Part shown: positions 46,831-59,013 of the stretch, one piece after another | Position numbering within the stretch: the first letter of the stretch is position 1 | Layout of the letters: each line of letters starts with the position of its first letter | From: Petrosia ficiformis | Taxonomy: Eukaryota; Porifera; Demospongiae; Haplosclerida; Petrosiidae | Length of the DNA stretch: 64,000 nucleotides | NCBI GenBank assembly: GCA_947044365.1 | Contig: OX345638.1 | Coordinates: forward strand, 3,767,201 to 3,831,200 | Direction: 5' to 3' | Translations under genes and position numbers: made by a program | Notes under the pieces: generated by a model | Told to the model about the DNA's origin: nothing | Seen by the model: only the letters and a program-made list of their open reading frames with translations | The model's database searches: none

Positions 46831-47445
46831 TCGACTTGCATTATAAGTGGCTAATACATGAAATCATGCATTATTACACTAATTTGCATATATTTGTGTT
46901 AAGCCCACCATACAGTAAGCAACATTGTTGCTTGTAACAGTTACATGCAACACTTCCTCTGATTTTTAATGTAAAACCCACTATACACTAGCAGCAACAA
47001 TTTTACCTAGTGTATTGTGGGCTTTAGGTTTATGAAGATAAATGCATAACTGCTATGCAGGGTTGTCACTAGTGGTGCTGCTGCCATCTTTTTAATGACT
47101 TTAACACAAACCTTTATACTATTTTTATTTATATGTTTTACAGTCTAGTTCACCATGTCAGTTATATGTTTCTAGGTGTATCAGAGAGTACGGTAGTACT
47201 CTCTATGTAGGGAATGCATGGAAAAACATGGCTGCCCATACATTTGAATTGGAAGTGAATGATGAGGTGAAATCTCTGTTAATATAAAGAGATAGTTCCT
47301 AATACACAATATCTACTCTTTTTATGACTACCAACATAATCCATTTTTGATCAAAAGTAGAAAACCGGTGATTGGCAAAACTGGCTGAATGTGCATCATA
47401 TTACTGATTCTGATTCATCAGACACAGCAAAAACAAGATATATAG

Positions 47446-47745
47446 AGAAAAAAGTACCCCTATGACTGCTTTATGGTGTCCAGCATTCAGTACTTATGGC
47501 TAACTTTATCATGCCTGAAACACATCAGCCTATTATAGTCATTATTTTGATTATCTACTTTGTTTACCTTTTAAAGGACCTTGCAGAAGTTTAGGAATAT
47601 ATTTCAGGTAGAATAGCTAGCTATTAGTTCCAGTTTCTACGTAAGCTACACAGCTTTCTTTCTGCTAGCGGGTTCTTTTACGCACCACGCCCATTAATTG
47701 ACCGAGCCGGCCCCCCCAGAATGACGTAACTTCTACGTAAAAAAA
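47446..47745. mobile_element. CCATCCCTATGATTGC-family element, inverted, nested
   Basis: Begins CCCCTATGACTGCTTTATGG and includes GACCTTGCAGAAGTTTAGGA, CACGCCCATTAATTGACCGA and GAATGACGTAACTTC. A near-perfect hairpin AACATCCCTATGGGATGTT follows at 47757-47775. Confidence 0.55.
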
Positions 47746-47879
47746 AAACAAGAAAAAACATCCCTATGGGATGTTTTTTCTCAATATATCTTGGCAGTAT
47801 GATTTTTTCCTCTCCATAAATATAAATATATATATATATCTTGGCTGTATGATTGCTTTACAAATGTGGGTGTAGATAA

Positions 47880-48205
47880 AAGTATACCTATGACTGCTTT
47901 GTGGTGTCCAGCATTCAGTAATCATGGCTGACTATCAAGCATGAAAGACAACAGCTTATTATAGATTATCTACTTTCCTGACCTTTCAAAGGACCTTGTA
48001 GAACTTTAGGAATATATTTCAGGCAGAATAGCTAGCTATTAGTTCCAGTTTCTACGTAAGCTACTTGACTTTCTTTCTGATGGTCTGTAGAGCTCGAGCG
48101 CGCGTTCTTTTACGCGCCACACCCATTAAGTGACCGAGCCCCCGGGAATGACGCAACTTCCTTAACTACGTATACAACGCATAGTCGCGCAAGTGACACA
48201 AGCAT
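47880..48205. mobile_element. CCATCCCTATGATTGC-family element, second nested copy
   Basis: Almost repeats 47446-47745 (CTATGACTGCTTTGTGGTGT, GACCTTGTAGAACTTTAGGA, GCGCGTTCTTTTACGCGCCA, AATGACGCAACTTCC), so the two sit in direct tandem inside the 2.4-kb element. Confidence 0.6.
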
Positions 48206-48405
48206 ATAATAATTATTATAATTATTATAATTATTACTATATATAATTATAATAATAGTTATAGTTATAAAATGCGCGTGCGGTTTATAACAGAATTCTA
48301 ACCCCAAGCATGCAACGAGGGCGGCACGCCCGAGTGCGCGGGCTTAGCACTTACAGTTTCGTAACCCGGGGGCTTTTGAAAAAAGAATGAATTAATTTTA
48401 ATAAT

Positions 48406-48715
48406 AACAAGAATAATAAAAAACATTTTCAATAAAAATGAAAGAAGATGTAGGGATGTCAAAACCCAAAAAGCAAGCAAACAAGGTTGGGAAGCTAACT
48501 TAGGACCCAAAATTAAACAAACCACTTCCATATAACCCTACATAAGTACTTACACCTCTGTACAAAGAGCTGTAATTATGTAGGGTTATATGGAAGTGGT
48601 TTGTTTAATTTTGGGTCCTAAGTTAGCTTCCCAACCTTGTTTGCTTGCTTTTTGGGTTTTGACATCCCTACATCTTCTTTCATTTTTATTGAAAATGTTT
48701 TTTATTATTCTTGTT
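48406..48715. repeat. Near-perfect 137-bp palindrome
   Basis: Arms 48406-48542 and 48579-48715 are inverse copies, essentially without mismatch, around a 36-base loop. RNA from either strand would form a long hairpin. An old copy lies in the intron at 2715-2960. Confidence 0.9.
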
Positions 48716-49585
48716 TTTATTGTTTTTTTTTTAAACGATGTGAATGTTTTTTTGTAGATTGCAGAAATAATATATATCATTATGAAATCATGCAATCAAA
48801 AATGCATTAAAATTTGTTCATCAATGAAGGTCAGTCTTTTGTATTTATGTATTGATTATCATTCTCTTTCACTTACAGATGATGTATATTCTTTATTCAC
48901 TTACATCACTGTCTGCAGTCCTACAAGAAGTAGTGTCAGTCACTGTGTCAACCATTCAGTATTCCAATGCTTATCATAGTATACAATATTATTATACAAT
49001 TGCTTTAGTATTAATAATTATTATATTCATTATTAGTATTTGCTCACAAACTCACAAATGTTATTACAATGCCAAACCCTTCCACCTTTTCAGCTTCCAT
49101 GTTAAGAGTATACAAATGCGCATGCGTAATTAAATTCCACTTAGGAAATGGCGTCCAATTCCAGATCAAATCTTTGTAGTCGTTGAGACTGTCTTCTTTC
49201 ATAGTATCTGAAGATATCATCTCGATACTTTACGACCAGAATTTTACTATAAATGCGACGGGAATGGTGCTAGAATCATCGTGATAGTTCAACAAACAAA
49301 AAAATGATTTGTCTGGAAAATAATAATATTAATAATAATAATATGATGAAGATTTTGCCAGTTTTGCCATTCGCCGGTTCTCTACCTTAGCGATAATCTT
49401 CGGCCATCTAGAAGGTATTGGTAGTCATAAAAACACTAGATATGAACAGGCATGTGTGTATAGAAACTTATTTGTATATATTACCAGAGATTTCAGCTCA
49501 TCACTTGCAATTGAAATGTATGGGCGGCCATTTTTTTTCCGTGCCATCCCTACATAGAGAGTACTACCGTACTCTCTGATTCCAA

Positions 49586-50109
49586 CCACACCTACCATGG
49601 ATGTAATATACTGATTGCGAGGTGTGGCTCAGCATCTCATTAAAATCAAAACCTTCGTTGCAAATGAATACAGGCAATTTGCAACTTTCTCCAACTTCTG
49701 GAGCAATCTAACACTCACCTCAACCTTGCTTACCAATTACTGCAAGCACAGCATCTACTCAAGTCTGCACACAAACGCTATTTGTCACTTATTCTCCCAA
49801 CATCCCTTTCTCTCTCGCTAGAACCAGCTAGAAACCCAAGTCTATACATCACACAAACATCAACATAACGTTCTACTCTCCTCTCCTTTCACTACCCTAA
49901 GCTAACTTCAAAGTAACATCAAAGGGCGGACACTTGAATCAAAGCACCGCTACACCACATCCAACGAAGCGTGGGCGTTTTGAACAATAGAATGCCGACA
50001 TGCCGCCACCACATTGGTATACTCTTGTAATCTACAGTAATTTGGGGTGTGGTACATCCAAGACCCAGCCATTGCAGTGAAATTTAGCAATGTAATAAGT
50101 AGGTGTGGT
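49586..50109. mobile_element. ACCACACCTAC TIR element, copy 2
   Basis: Ends ACCACACCTACCATGG and GTAGGTGTGGTA (inverse). Nearly the same as 22021-22550 over about 520 bp, lacking the poly-T tract of copy 1. Confidence 0.75.
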
Positions 50110-50162
50110 ACTTCCTATCTGACAGGATGTTGTAAAATTACAACACTAAAAAACTGAAAGTG

Positions 50163-50494
50163 GTATCAGCGATGTCTCGCTAGCGAATATACTATTTTTA
50201 GAAAGTGCTTGGCGCATGGCCAGTAGAATGACCGCACCTCCAAGATACAAGATCAATAAAATGCTTCGTTTCTCCTAAAATAGGAGTACTTCTTGTCGCC
50301 TCTCGTAAACGATCTCTAATTGGAGTGGTTGTGTTTGCTACTGTGATAGAAGTAGAACGAATAGCAGCCAATCTAGGTGACCTTCGTGGAGTTGAAACAA
50401 AAGCCTTGTTTTCGTGGAGGTGTGGTCATTTCTGGCCCACGTGGCCAAGCATTTTCTTAAAATAGTATATCCGCTAGCGAGACATCGCTGATAC
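50163..50494. mobile_element. TIR element with about 60-bp ends
   Basis: GTATCAGCGATGTCTCGCTA then GCGAATATACTATTTTTAG at the left, inverse at the right. The flanks (ACTGAAAGTG and AAAATCTCGTTACAAC) are continuous, in inverse, at 21936-21965, which therefore acts as an empty site. Confidence 0.8.
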
Positions 50495-50564
50495 AAAATC
50501 TCGTTACAACATGGGCGATTCACACTCCTTCCCTCTTACCTTTTTTCTATCGTGGACTCCTGGT

Positions 50565-50891
50565 GACACTCATATACTAAACTCGTTCTGATGGAATGTC
50601 CGGAATGTAATTAATAGTTTAAGACGTGTAAACACGTGGGCCATAATAAGGATGTTTTGCTGTGCTTGTGACGTAGATTTATTCTCTTGTCCAAGAGAAA
50701 GAAGGAGTTTAAGTGAGGATGGACGGGGGCCATTAGAAACAAGAGAAAGAATATGTTCTGTTTTGATATACCTTCCATGTTGCTTCTATGACGAAATTCA
50801 TGAATCATAATGAGATTCATAAGGTAAAGGTATGCAATAATTAACCGCCGCAGCTATAGCTGCGGCAGAACGAGTTTAGTATATGAGTGTC
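50565..50891. mobile_element. Foldback TIR element with perfect 26-bp ends
   Basis: Arms 50565-50590 and 50866-50891 are exact inverses (start GACACTCATATACTAAACTC). Interior has no known domain. Inserted at a site equivalent, in inverse, to the one filled by the 21249 element. Confidence 0.85.
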
Positions 50892-50894
50892 CCC

Positions 50895-51060
50895 AGACCA
50901 CTTCCTCGTATGCAAAGTGGGCGGCAACGCCAGACTACTGAGACACTATGTTTTTTGTGCCTCCCGTCAGCATTTGATCTGCTGTCAAAAGAGTCAAGAC
51001 ACTCTTTGGTTGTTGTTATCAGTCCGCTTAAAGTTAAATACCTACCTCTATCAGTATGCT
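50895..51060 (+). pseudogene. Helicase-like remnant
   Basis: In the plus frame, TETLCFLCLPSAFDLLSKES then RHSLVVVISPLK resembles motifs I-Ia of RecQ-type helicases (the segment after the P-loop). Preceding bases match, in inverse, the P-loop remnant near 21.2 kb. Short and without a full gene, so probably a decayed element gene. Confidence 0.45.
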
Positions 51061-51187
51061 GCAGCCGATATAAATTAACTAGTAAAGTTAATTAATTAAC
51101 CATCAATTATAATATTTGTAATCAATATCAGCTACATGTACTGTGTGATAAATGTTAAAAATACTGTATTAATAATTTTAAGGCATT

Positions 51188-51563
51188 TTACAAACATTCA
51201 AACAGTGTATTAATAGATTGTCGTCCATCTATTATTCTCAATAACTTAATCCTATGGATTTTAGAAGTAATGCCAAGTTCTTTCTCTAGTATTTCCTCGT
51301 CAAATTCAGACAGAAGTGATCCAGTTATGTTTTCTTTGCGGAATTTATTTTTATACTTACTGAGACCAAGTTTATCAAGTAGCAAGAGGACCTGAAGAGA
51401 ATAATATAGTATAATATAGGTTGAAAAGCACTGTGTTGTCAATGTACCTGATCAATGGACAGGTTTATGAGATGCAGCTCTTCTTGGTGAGGAACCTGAT
51501 CGTCACTAACAGTTTTTTTTGTAAACTTTGTTTTAACTTCCCTGCTGTCCATAGGTTTTAAGT
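51188..51563 (-). pseudogene. Copy C: linker exon and SAM exon
   Basis: Exons 51563-51448 and 51391-51188 keep their splice sites, frame and stop. The SAM domain reads LDKLGLSKYKNKFRKENITG, with changes from gene B such as SE to RK and R to K. The CABIT exon needed upstream is now over 9 kb away and lacks its donor, so a joined product is unlikely. Confidence 0.7.
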
Positions 51564-52112
51564 CTAGTGTAGAAATATAAATATGATATCACTGTGGTTG
51601 GTTAACTCAATTGCGTGTCAGTCAACAACTAGGAACTGATAACAGCTACATGTAGCTACAGGTATAGAATATGCACATAGCAGCCTAAAATACTTCATAA
51701 CAGTTGTTAAGGAGATATGCATGTAACCGAGTACTCTGTAAAATGTAATGGCCTATTTTGAGTTAGTTACAGGAGTTTCAATGCAATTTTATCTCAGTGC
51801 TGATTTGTTTTTCCCGAGATAACATTTACAAGTACTACTTTTATTTCATCTTGATCTACATTGACTAGTATATAAAGTACATGTCATAATAAAGCATAGT
51901 AACAAAATACAATATAGCATAGTATTGTAGGTATATACACCATGTCGTGTATTATTATCATTCTAACATTGTGAAAACAACAGATGCTACTTACTCATTC
52001 CAGAGTAATTAGTATGTACATGAATTTGTACTTATAAATAACAAATAACATCTCAGATATTTGAGAAATTAGCCATGCCTATAGTAAACTGTCTAATCAG
52101 ATTGCTTAAAAT

Positions 52113-52170
52113 GAGGTTGATAAATGTGTTATCAACCTCTTCAGGAGGTTGATAACTAGTTATCAACCTC
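52113..52170. repeat. Twin hairpins
   Basis: GAGGTTGATAA...TTATCAACCTC (52113-52139) and a perfect 26-base palindrome with the same arms (52145-52170) stand side by side, in sequence absent from gene B's intron. Confidence 0.8.
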
Positions 52171-52196
52171 TTATTTTAATCAATTTGATTAGTCAC

Positions 52197-52481
52197 TGTT
52201 TAATTGTTCATTTATTAACTTGTAAGTAATTGATTATTTTAGTACTTATTATATGTCACAGGCTTGCCTTTGCTGCAAGCATTGCTCAACACTTGTGGTT
52301 TAACACTAGATGTCACCAAATGTCACACCACTCACATAGCCCTTCTAGAACTTTCTTTGATTTTTTGTATATAAATAAGTTGTATTATCATAATATACTA
52401 CTACTACTTTGTTGTTTCAATATTATATCAAGTCTCATTGAACTGCAATAAAACTTTGGGTTCCAAAGATTGGTTCAAACA
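52197..52481 (+). repeat. 5' LTR of the BEL/Pao element
   Basis: 285 bp, TGTTTAATTG ... GGTTCAAACA. Contains the CTTGCCTTTGCTGCAAGCAT core shared with the 3' LTR. Confidence 0.9.
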
Positions 52482-52584
52482 TATTGGTCCACCGAACTGG
52501 ATACTTCGAATACTCGTTATCGTACAGCTGATCTTGGAACGTTATAAACTATCTTTATTGTATCTGTTATTTACCATTGTCAAG

Positions 52585-55500
52585 ATGAGTGACATCTCAG
52601 CACTACTTAGAAAAAGAGGTGTAGTTCGTGCATCCATAACCAGACTCAATAATCGCCTGACAGAGGTAGAAGAGATGCTTGATCGAGAAGAAGCAAAGCG
52701 TCACGCTCAACGTCTATCTACCAGACTAAATGCGTTAGACAGTGAATTCAAGACTCAACATTTTGATATCATCGCTGCGATCGATGAAAGTGATGCTGAG
52801 ACTCTAACAGCTGAACAAGCCACAATGGACAAGCGTGATGACGATGTTGATGCTCTTATCGTTCGTATTGAAACACTGTTAGCTACTCTTGGAACTCCTA
52901 CCGTATTGGAAGAGCGCAAGATTCTATCACGGAAATTGCGCCACTTGAGAGAAACTCTAAACACCACAAACACTGCTATTGAAGATTTACCATCCGAAAC
53001 AGACGATCTAGCATTAATCCAATCACACGAGGAAGAGTTATCAAGCCTCAAGGAGCAGGTCTTTCTGTGCTACAATGATTTGTCCAGCCTCGAGTTTGAA
53101 GAGGAAGACGAACTACAGCGTCTATACTCAGAAATAAAACAGATTCAGTTTGATTGTTGTCATAAAATCAAGAAGCTGCTCAATCCTTGTGATACCGCTC
53201 ATAACACTGCTGCCCCCTCATCCTCCACAGAAGCCAAGGGACTCAAGGTTCTGAAGCTTGAAGCACCTACATTCGATGGCAACATCCTGAACTGGACTCA
53301 CTTCTGGGAACAATTTACCATCTCGATTGATAGTAACTCCAGTCTCACTGACGCTGAAAGATTTGTTTAATTTGCAGAATGCTATAAAGGAAGGATCAGC
53401 TAGGAATGTGATTGAAGGCCTGTCCGGAACTAGTGAACACTACGCTAAAGCCGTTGAATGCCTCAAGTAAAGGTACGATAGACCGCGACTCATCCATCAA
53501 AGTCATGTCAAGATTATTACAGAGATCTCTCCATTGAAGGAAGGTAGTGGAAAAGAACTTCGTCGGTTTCATGATACTCTTCAACAGCACCTGCGTGCTC
53601 TGGATGTAGCTACTTGAGAACCATTGAGCCAGTTTATCACCTCACTAATACAACTAAAACTAGATCCTGACACAATGTTTGAGTGGCAAAAACACACCCA
53701 CAATGCTGTTGAAGTGCCACAATACCCGCAATTGTTGGAATTCATTGATCTTCTTGCCAGAGCCTCTGAATCATCCACAGTGTACAAACGAGTACACAAG
53801 ACTGACAACCACTACAAGAAGTCCGTTCTGTCATTTGCTGCTAGTACCAACTCATTGGATGGCCGTTGTGTCGTTTGTAAAACTGAGATACATCCATTGT
53901 ATCATTGCCCCAAATTCAAGGATCTCCCTCACCTTGAGAAGTTTGCATTTGTGAAGAACAATAAGCTTTGTATTAATTGCCTCAAGCCAGGTCATGTTGC
54001 AAAGGATTGCAGATCATCTCATCACTTTCGAAATTGCCAGAAAAAACATCATACGCTATTACATGTGGATCCCCATGTATCGTCCAGTAATCCCCCACAG
54101 ACATCAACCGTGTCGAGTAATACTGCAACTGGAGTCATTTCTGACACTTGGCTCATGACGTTTCGAGCATTCATTAACGCTCCTGATGGATCCAAGGTGA
54201 AGGTGCGTGGTTTACTTGACTCCGCATCATCTGCCTCATTCGTGTCTGAACGTTTGGCTCAAAGTCTCAGTTTACCTCAATCTCGACATCAAGTTACTAT
54301 CTCAGGAATTGCTGGACTGACGAATCATTCTCCGTCAAGATCTGTTGCTACAATCAATGTGTCACCCGTTCATTCTCCTGAGAATCATTTGTCACTCGCG
54401 GCCATTATTGTCCCACAAGTTACGTGTGATCTTCCAATCCACCCTGTGCCTCAGAAATTGAGCTGGACTCACTTATCTAATATCTTATTGGCTGACCCAG
54501 AGTTTGGCGTCCCTGGAAAGGTCGATCTTTTATTGGGTGTCGATGTTTATGCCGATACAATACTGCATGGCCGGCGGTCAGGTCCACCAGGATCACCCAC
54601 TGCGTTTGAGACTATCTTTGGTTGGGTCCTCTCAGGAAGAACCAGCTCCATTGCTTCCCAATTCTGTGTTACGTCTCATCATGTTTCCGCCATAATCAGT
54701 TCAAATGATGACGCTTTGAGGAAGTTTTGGGAAATCGAAGAACAACCAGGAAGTGAAACATCATGGTCCTTGGAAGAACAAGAAGTAGTGAAGCACTTCA
54801 AGCTAAATCATTCCCAGAATACTGAAGGTCGATTTGTCGTATCACTCCCAAAGCAGACCAGTGTTGAACCTCTTGGTGAATCTCGATCGCAAGCAGTGAG
54901 AAGACTCATGTATTTGGAACAGTCTCTCAAGAGGAAAAATCAACACCAACAATTTACGGCAGTCATGCAAGAATACCTTGATTTATGACATGCGGAAATT
55001 GTTCCCAATAAAGACTTGATGAAACCTGAAACTGAAGTATTCTATCTTCCTTTGCATGTTGTACATAAGGAATCAAGCACGACTACAAAGGTGCGAGCTG
55101 TGTTCGATGCTTCAGCAAAGACTGAATCCGGAGTATCACTCAATGACCAACTATTGATCGGACCAACTGTTCACCCACCACTAGTCGACGTACTTCTCAG
55201 ATTTCGTTTCAAGAGAATTGCCGTCACAAGTGACGTCAGTAAAATGTATCGAGCTGTAGAGCTTGTAGAATCTGATCGTGACCTACACCGATTTGTCTGG
55301 AGACCGAAACCCACTGATACTATTCGAGATTATAGGATGACTAGAGTCACATTTGGTGTGGCAGCCTCTTCGTTCATTGCAAACATGTGTGTCAAACAGA
55401 ATGCTATGAACCTAGCCAAGGAATTTCCCCTTGCTGCCACAGCCGTTGAAGAATCGTTCTATGTAGATGATGGTCTGACCGGAGCTGACAATGTTGAGAC

Positions 55501-58039
55501 AGCCATCAAACTTCAGAAGGAGTTACACCAATTGTTCTCCAGAGGAGGATTCCTGCTGCACAAATGGAACTCCAATGACCCAGCTATTCTACAACACATA
55601 AAACCAGAGCTGAGAGACGTGCGAGACACACATTCAATTGCTGAAGTTAAAGGATCCACCAAAACCCTTGGTCTACAATGGGAAACTGACGCTGTCCAAT
55701 TTCATGTCACCATTTAACAGATACAACCCGTCAAGAACGTTACCAAATGTAATTTGATTTCTGACATAGCCAGAATCTTTGATGTCCTGGGCTGGTTCTC
55801 ACCAGCTGTTGTAAAAATGAAGATATTGTTTCAGAGACTATGGGAACGGAAAATTGATTGGGACGACCCTGTGCCATTGAGCATACAAAGCACTTGGGAA
55901 AAGTGGAGATGTGAACTTCCTCAACTAGTAGAGAAGACGATCCCTCGATGTTATTATCCTAAAGAGGTTACCATAGTTTCCAAGCAATTGCATGGTTTCT
56001 CTAACGCATCTGAGGAGGCATATGCTGCAGTTGTGTATTTGAGGATGATTGATATGGAAGGAAATGTTCACACTTCACTTGTTACCTCCAAGACCAAAGT
56101 CTCCCCAATAAAGAAACTCACAATACCATGCCTGGAATTGTGTGGAGCTCTGTTATTGTCTCGTTTGTTGAATCATGTTAGAGGAGTGTTTGAGATGTCA
56201 GTGAGTCATGTTCATGCCTGGACGGACAGCACAATAGTACTCTGTTGGCTATCTGGCAACCCTAGAAGATTCAAGACATTTGTAGGTAACCGAGTTGCTG
56301 CTATCATTGATTCAATCCCTCCAGGTTGCTGGAGACATATTGCCGGTTCAGAAAACCCTGCCGATTGTGCGTCACGTGGACTTTATCCCTCTGAACTCAT
56401 TAATCATCCATTATGGTGGAATGGTCCCAATTGGCTGAAGAATGTATCCAGTGAATGGCCTGAGCAACCAAAGTTATTGTTTGAGTGTTCCACCCCTGAA
56501 TCTGCCGTTGAAGTGTGCCACATAACCATGACCCTACAAGTGAAACCAGTATTGATTATAGCACCTGATCGCTACTCTATATTTGAACGCCTTCGAAGGA
56601 TAGTGGCATGGAGCATGCGATTCATTACCAATTGTCGTTGCAAAAGGGAGAGACATTTCACTAGTTACTTGACGACTTCCGAGTTGTACCATGCAGAAGC
56701 CCACATCTTCTCTGCCATTCAAGCTGAGCAGTTTTCATCTGTAATCAACCTCCTAAAGACCAACCAACCTGTACCAAGAGGGAATTGTCTTTTACCACTC
56801 TCTCCATTTGTTGACTCAAGTGGACTAATTAGAGTAGGAGGCAGGCAGAGACTTGGACATCTATCCTCGTCCAAGAAACACCCAATTATACTTTATGGAA
56901 GTCATCCTATTGTGAAGTTGATAATCACACAAGCGACTTTTACATGCCGGATCAACCTTAGTAATTTCCTCACTTGGTCAGAAGTTCCACATCATTCGAA
57001 TCAGAACCATTGCTCGGTCTATTATTCGTCAGTGTACCACCTGCCGATGTCTGTCAGCAAAGCCTACACCACCAACAATTGGACAGTTGCCACTTTAACT
57101 CCCGGGCCAGTATTTGAGAGAACTGGAGTTGACTATGCAGGCCCAATCTATATCAATTATGGACATGTACGTAAGCCAGTGATCGTCAAATCTTACGTAT
57201 CTGTTTTTGTGTCACTAAGCGTCAAAGCCATACACCTGGAGTTGGTAACTGATCTCACATCAGATGCATTCATATCTTGCTTACGAAGATTCATTGCTCG
57301 TCGTGGCTACCCATCTTTAATATGGAGCGACCATGGTACTAATTTTGTTGGTGCCAATCGTGAAATCAAGGAACTAATTCAACACTTGAATGACCAGAAG
57401 ACACAGAAAGATATTTCAGAATTTTGCACTTTCAACAACATCGAGTGGAAATTAATTCCAGAGCACTCTCCTCATTTTGGTGGGATCTGGGAAGCTGCCG
57501 TCAAAAGTTTCAAAAGGCACCTGAGAAGAATTGTTGGAGAAGTGACATTGACATTTGAGGAGATGTATACCGTTCTAACCCAAATTGAGGCATGTCTAAA
57601 CAGCCGTCCCTTGGTCTCTATTAACAATGATAGTGATGGGATAGAAGTGCTTACTCCAGGCCACTTTCTCATTGGGTGACCGCTAATGACGTTGCCTGAC
57701 ACGGCTGTATCACCCCAACCACTCTCTCTAATACGACGTTGGCATTTATGCCAAACAGTCGTGAAACACTTTTGGAAGAGATGGTCAATGGAATACTTGA
57801 CAACTCTGCAGAAAGGTTACAAATGGACTCGTCCTTCCCGAAATATCTCGGTTGGCGATGTAGTGATTCTATTTGAAGACGACATGGTTCCCACTCGATG
57901 GCCATTAGCCATGATTGTCAAAACTCATCCAGGAAGGGATGGTGTCGTGCGTGTCGTTGATGTGAAGACATCCAAGGGTTTGTATCGTCGACCTGTCCAT
58001 AAGATTGCCGTATTGCTATCTGAAAATGAAAATATATGA
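52585..58039 (+). pseudogene. BEL/Pao gag-pol, degenerate
   Basis: Starts at ATG 52585 (MSDISALLRKRG). In order: coiled-coil gag with the DUF1759-type motif (APTFDGNILNWTHFWEQF), CCHC-like knuckles (CINCLKPGHVAKDC), aspartic protease (GLLDSASSASF), reverse transcriptase with YVDD (about 55465), RNase H (AWTDSTIVLCWL), integrase with GVDYAGP, WSDHGTNF and GGIWEAAVKSF, and a C-terminal DUF5641-like domain ending at 58039. Breaks: TAA plus frameshift at 53368, stops near 53467 and 53617, TGA 54986, TAA 55715, paired frame changes around the integrase zinc-binding stretch (56940-57100), TGA 57677. In RNase H the usual DAS aspartate is asparagine (FSNASEEAY). It cannot make a full polyprotein. Confidence 0.9.
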
Positions 58040-58106
58040 ACTCATTTAATATGATAAGTTATTTTTCTCTTTGTTTTGTAAGACCATCGGTCTTAGGCCG
58101 GCGGTA

Positions 58107-58370
58107 TGTTTAATTGTTCATTTATTCACTTGTAAGTATTGGTACTTATTATGTCACAGGCTTGCCTTTGCTGCAAGCATTGCTCAACACTTGTGGTTTA
58201 ACACTAGATGTCACCAGATGTCACACCACTCACATGGCCCTTCTAGAACTTTCTTTGATTTTTTTGTATATAAATAAGTTGTATTTATCATAATATACTA
58301 CTACTACTTTGTTGTTTCAATATTATATCAAGTCTCATTGAACTTTGGGTTCCAAAGATTGGTTCAAACA
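58107..58370 (+). repeat. 3' LTR of the BEL/Pao element
   Basis: 264 bp with the same ends. Shorter by indels near its start and near AACTTTGGG. Confidence 0.9.
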
Positions 58371-58375
58371 GTCAC

Positions 58376-58979
58376 TTTTACTGAATTTCCCGCTCATTGC
58401 TGGGAGATAGGAAATATTGATTCCTGTTATTTCTTCTAATTATTTTCCATGATATTTTATTATACAACAATAATTATAAATTATGCATTATTTGTGTTAA
58501 TGCTCTAAGTAGTATAGTTGTACTGTTCAGTAATTGCTGTTACAATTGACAGTATTATTGCTACTGGTGGATAGACAGCTAATGGGTGGGCACCAGAGTG
58601 AGTATTGACACTTGTTCTTTCTGATCATCTGACTCCTGCTTGTATGCTTGTGATCGAGGCCTTGGCATTCACATTCCTCGATAGTCTCTCGATCTCCTAT
58701 GAGAGTTGGGTGAGCGCGAGTGCTCCCTGAAGAGCCACACCTTATACTGGAATGGAGGAGGAGCCGGAAGTCTGTCACATGTATGCTCTTTCTGTTATTT
58801 GCGTTGAAAGTTACTTGTCTAAGGAGTCACAGAAATCCATACTGGGCTAGTGAAATTCTGTATACTGTTGCCATGCGCAAAGATTTCTACTGATTTATCA
58901 AACTTCGTGCATTCGGCCCTCGGTTTGATAAATCCAGTAGAAACCATATGGCTATACCTCAGTGTATAACCTATACTTA
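58376..58979. other. Unassigned insertion flanking the BEL element
   Basis: Together with 52073-52191 this is extra relative to gene B's intron, so BEL landed in an older insert. Outer ends TAGCCATG (52070) and ATGGCTAT (58948) are weakly inverse. A GC-richer part (58580-58760) is open on the minus strand but unrecognised. Confidence 0.45.
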
Positions 58980-59013
58980 CATGGGATTAATGTTTAATTA
59001 AAGTACATTGTCT

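Larger units (their letters stand above)
47182..49578. mobile_element. 2.4-kb TIR element with nested repeats
   Basis: Left end CAGAGAGTACGGTAGTACTC then TCTATGTAGGGA. The right end is its inverse, and similarity continues inward for roughly 250 bp (TTTTTATGACTACCAA; GAAAACCGG / GAGAACCGG; GGCAAAACTGGC; TCATCATATTA). Two CCATCCCTATGATTGC-family copies and a 137-bp palindrome are nested inside. No intact transposase was seen. Confidence 0.65.
52192..58375 (+). mobile_element. BEL/Pao LTR retrotransposon, complete in outline
   Basis: 5' LTR 52197-52481, 3' LTR 58107-58370, both TG...CA (TGTTTAATTG to GGTTCAAACA). A 5-bp target duplication GTCAC lies at 52192-52196 and 58371-58375, as expected for this group. 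The LTRs differ by small indels and substitutions, so the insertion is not new. A TGG-containing primer-site-like stretch follows the 5' LTR; no convincing polypurine tract was seen. Inserted in DNA that itself separates copy C's intron. Confidence 0.92.
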
